From Cellulophaga sp. RHA19 (GTDB taxonomy: Bacteria > Bacteroidota > Bacteroidia > Flavobacteriales > Flavobacteriaceae): a stretch of DNA of 64,000 nucleotides. Made by a program: the position numbers and the translations under genes. Location of the stretch: NCBI RefSeq assembly GCF_002813425.1, contig NZ_PHUL01000001.1, positions 1,995,001 through 2,059,000 on the forward strand, read 5' to 3'. This document shows positions 62,426 to 64,000 of the stretch, piece after piece (positions within the stretch are counted from its first letter, which is position 1; each line of letters opens with the position of its first letter). Below the pieces are notes generated by a model. That model did not search any database. It was not told the origin of the DNA and worked only from the letters and a program-made list of their open reading frames with translations.

Positions 62426-64000
62426 ATGGAACAACAGAAACCGTATACCCCAAAAAATAAAATAAGAATTGTTACAGCAGCGGCTTTGTTTGATGGGCAC
62501 GATGCAGCAATAAATATAATGCGTCGTATAATACAATCTACAGGTGTAGAGGTAATACACTTAGGTCATGACCGTAGTGTTGCAGAGGTAGTAGATTGTG
62601 CTATACAGGAAGATGTAAATGCAATAGCAATAACATCATACCAAGGTGGGCATAACGAGTATTTTAAATATATGTATGATTTGCTTCAGGAGCGTGGAGC
62701 AACGCACATAAAAATATTTGGCGGCGGTGGCGGCGTAATTTTACCAGAAGAAATTAAGGAATTAATGGATCATGGTATTACTAAAATCTATGCACCAGAT
62801 GATGGTCGTAAATTAGGCTTACAGGGTATGATTAATGATTTGGTAGAGAAGAGTGATTTTCCTGTGCCTGCATTAAAATTACCAGAAAATACAACGGTAT
62901 CTAAATCGATAAAAAATAAAGATATAAATACCATTGCGCGTTTAATTAGTCTTGCAGAAAACAGACATGAAGAGTTTGTAGAGTACTTTTCTAAAGTTGA
63001 AAAGCCGACTAAAAATGTACCTGTACTTGGTATAACTGGTACTGGTGGTGCTGGTAAATCTAGTTTGGTAGATGAGTTGGTAAGGCGTTTTTTATTAGAT
63101 TTTCCTGATAAAAAAATAGGATTAGTTTCTGTAGATCCGTCTAAAAGAAAAACTGGTGGAGCACTATTAGGTGACCGTATACGTATGAATGCTATTAACG
63201 ATGATCGTGTTTATATGCGTTCTTTAGCAACAAGGCAATCTAACCTTGCGCTGTCTAAATATGTAGAGGAAGCAGTAGAAGTTTTAAAAGCTGCAGAATA
63301 CGATTTAATTGTATTAGAAACATCTGGTATTGGTCAGTCTGATACAGAAATTATAGAACACAGTAACGTATCTCTTTATGTGATGACACCAGAATTTGGT
63401 GCCGCTACACAGTTAGAAAAGATTGATATGTTAGATTTTGCAGATTTAGTAGCTATTAATAAGTTTGATAAGCGTGGTGCTTTAGATGCAATTAGAGATG
63501 TAAAAAAACAATATATGCGTAACCATAATTTATGGGATACGCCACAAGAAGATATGCCAATTTTTGGTACAATGGCTAGCCAGTTTAACGATCCTGGGAT
63601 GAACAAGTTGTACACCAGAATTATGGAAACATTGGTAGAAAAAGCTAATGCAGATTTAAAATCTACTTTTAAATTTGGAAACGAGATAGAGGAAAAGGTT
63701 TTTGTTATACCACCAGCTCGTACACGTTATTTATCAGAAATTGCAGAAAATAATAGAGGTTATGATGCTACTGTAGTAACGCAAACCAAAGTTGCACAAC
63801 GTTTATACGGAGTGTATCAAACGATATTATCAGTTTCTAATACAACTAAAACTGAAGCTGCTTTATTACTTAAAAATGGTTTAGATATAGTTGCCATTTT
63901 AGAAGGTGTAAAAGAGGCAGCAGACAAAGACTTTTTAGACTTGCTTTTTAAGGAGTTTGATAGGGTTAAAATGAATTTAGATCCTTACAACTGGGAAGTT
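62426..64000 (+). CDS. icmF: Fused isobutyryl-CoA/methylmalonyl-CoA mutase (IcmF), 3' truncated
   Basis: 525 residues visible before the window end. Order: adenosylcobalamin-binding domain (about 13-145; [13 protein letters not shown] with base-off His25, GGHNEYF, FGGGGGV), then MeaI-type G-protein chaperone (about 195-410; Walker [13 protein letters not shown] at 202-213, NKFDKRG), then the start of the mutase large subunit. This order is diagnostic of IcmF, which interconverts isobutyryl-CoA and n-butyryl-CoA and protects its own cofactor loading. The DxHxxA (not G) is normal for this branch as I recall. Confidence 0.88.
   Translation, partial: MEQQKPYTPKNKIRIVTAAALFDGHDAAINIMRRIIQSTGVEVIHLGHDRSVAEVVDCAIQEDVNAIAITSYQGGHNEYFKYMYDLLQERGATHIKIFGGGGGVILPEEIKELMDHGITKIYAPDDGRKLGLQGMINDLVEKSDFPVPALKLPENTTVSKSIKNKDINTIARLISLAENRHEEFVEYFSKVEKPTKNVPVLGITGTGGAGKSSLVDELVRRFLLDFPDKKIGLVSVDPSKRKTGGALLGDRIRMNAINDDRVYMRSLATRQSNLALSKYVEEAVEVLKAAEYDLIVLETSGIGQSDTEIIEHSNVSLYVMTPEFGAATQLEKIDMLDFADLVAINKFDKRGALDAIRDVKKQYMRNHNLWDTPQEDMPIFGTMASQFNDPGMNKLYTRIMETLVEKANADLKSTFKFGNEIEEKVFVIPPARTRYLSEIAENNRGYDATVVTQTKVAQRLYGVYQTILSVSNTTKTEAALLLKNGLDIVAILEGVKEAADKDFLDLLFKEFDRVKMNLDPYNWEV

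Noticed and set aside
63376..63615. Minus-strand frame inside icmF
   Set aside because: Antisense shadow of the GTPase domain coding sequence.
1..64000. CRISPR array, rRNA genes, insertion sequence or prophage
   Set aside because: No regularly spaced short repeats, no rRNA stretches, and no transposase, integrase or phage structural gene was seen on either strand.

Overview
The window looks like chromosome of a marine member of the Flavobacteriaceae (Bacteroidota). It is AT-rich, with many TAnnTTTG-type -7 promoter boxes, a transketolase split into two genes, PorT-like and TonB-like envelope proteins, lipoproteins with short Cys signals and seaweed-sugar catabolism. A genus cannot be fixed from sequence alone; a Cellulophaga/Maribacter/Zobellia-like alga-associated bacterium is a guess.

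1-3300 (+): end of an L-fucose oxidation cluster: fuconolactonase (cut by the window edge), L-fucose dehydrogenase, FucP-type permease and a mutarotase. 3300-16080 (-): a near-complete agar/porphyran terminal-degradation locus. A GH2 beta-galactosidase and a GH117 anhydro-galactosidase form one transcription unit ending in a strong terminator. Next comes an IclR-type regulator, then a tight seven-gene operon: zinc-type dehydrogenase, KduD-like SDR, sulfatase, 3,6-anhydro-L-galactose dehydrogenase, anhydrogalactonate cycloisomerase, aldose 1-epimerase and a RhaT-type sugar symporter. Together these convert oligosaccharide ends to 3,6-anhydro-L-galactose (AHG) and then toward 2-keto-3-deoxy-gluconate. 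A palindrome sits directly on the operon's promoter and is probably the IclR operator. No endo-agarase, SusC/D pair, KDG kinase or KDPG aldolase is in the window.

16400-33400: two tandem tRNA-Lys genes created by a local duplication that includes their promoter, then housekeeping genes (aroK, PRTase, Hsp15-like, FKBP, transketolase halves, tgt, LptF/G-type permease, purM, prfA, pyrF) and an exported redox operon (thioredoxin, ApbE, DUF4266 lipoprotein, DUF3570 barrel).

33500-52600: mostly minus-strand accessory genes in small self-regulated units. These include an ArsR/SDR unit, a TetR/carboxymuconolactone-decarboxylase unit with paired operators, an EthD-FrnE-yellow-haloacid-dehalogenase operon, a second TetR-dehalogenase-SDR unit, GT90, PAP2, NUDIX, a serine hydrolase, and an HxlR regulator remnant.

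52700-55700 (+): four single-gene units separated by long imperfect palindromes that share sequence and GCTAAC/GTTAGC ends, resembling an integron cassette array without a visible integrase. This is the most unusual part of the window. 55900-61300 (+): a run of small exported or lipoprotein genes. 61400-64000: purU and the start of icmF (fused isobutyryl-CoA mutase), the latter preceded by a 22-bp operator-like palindrome.
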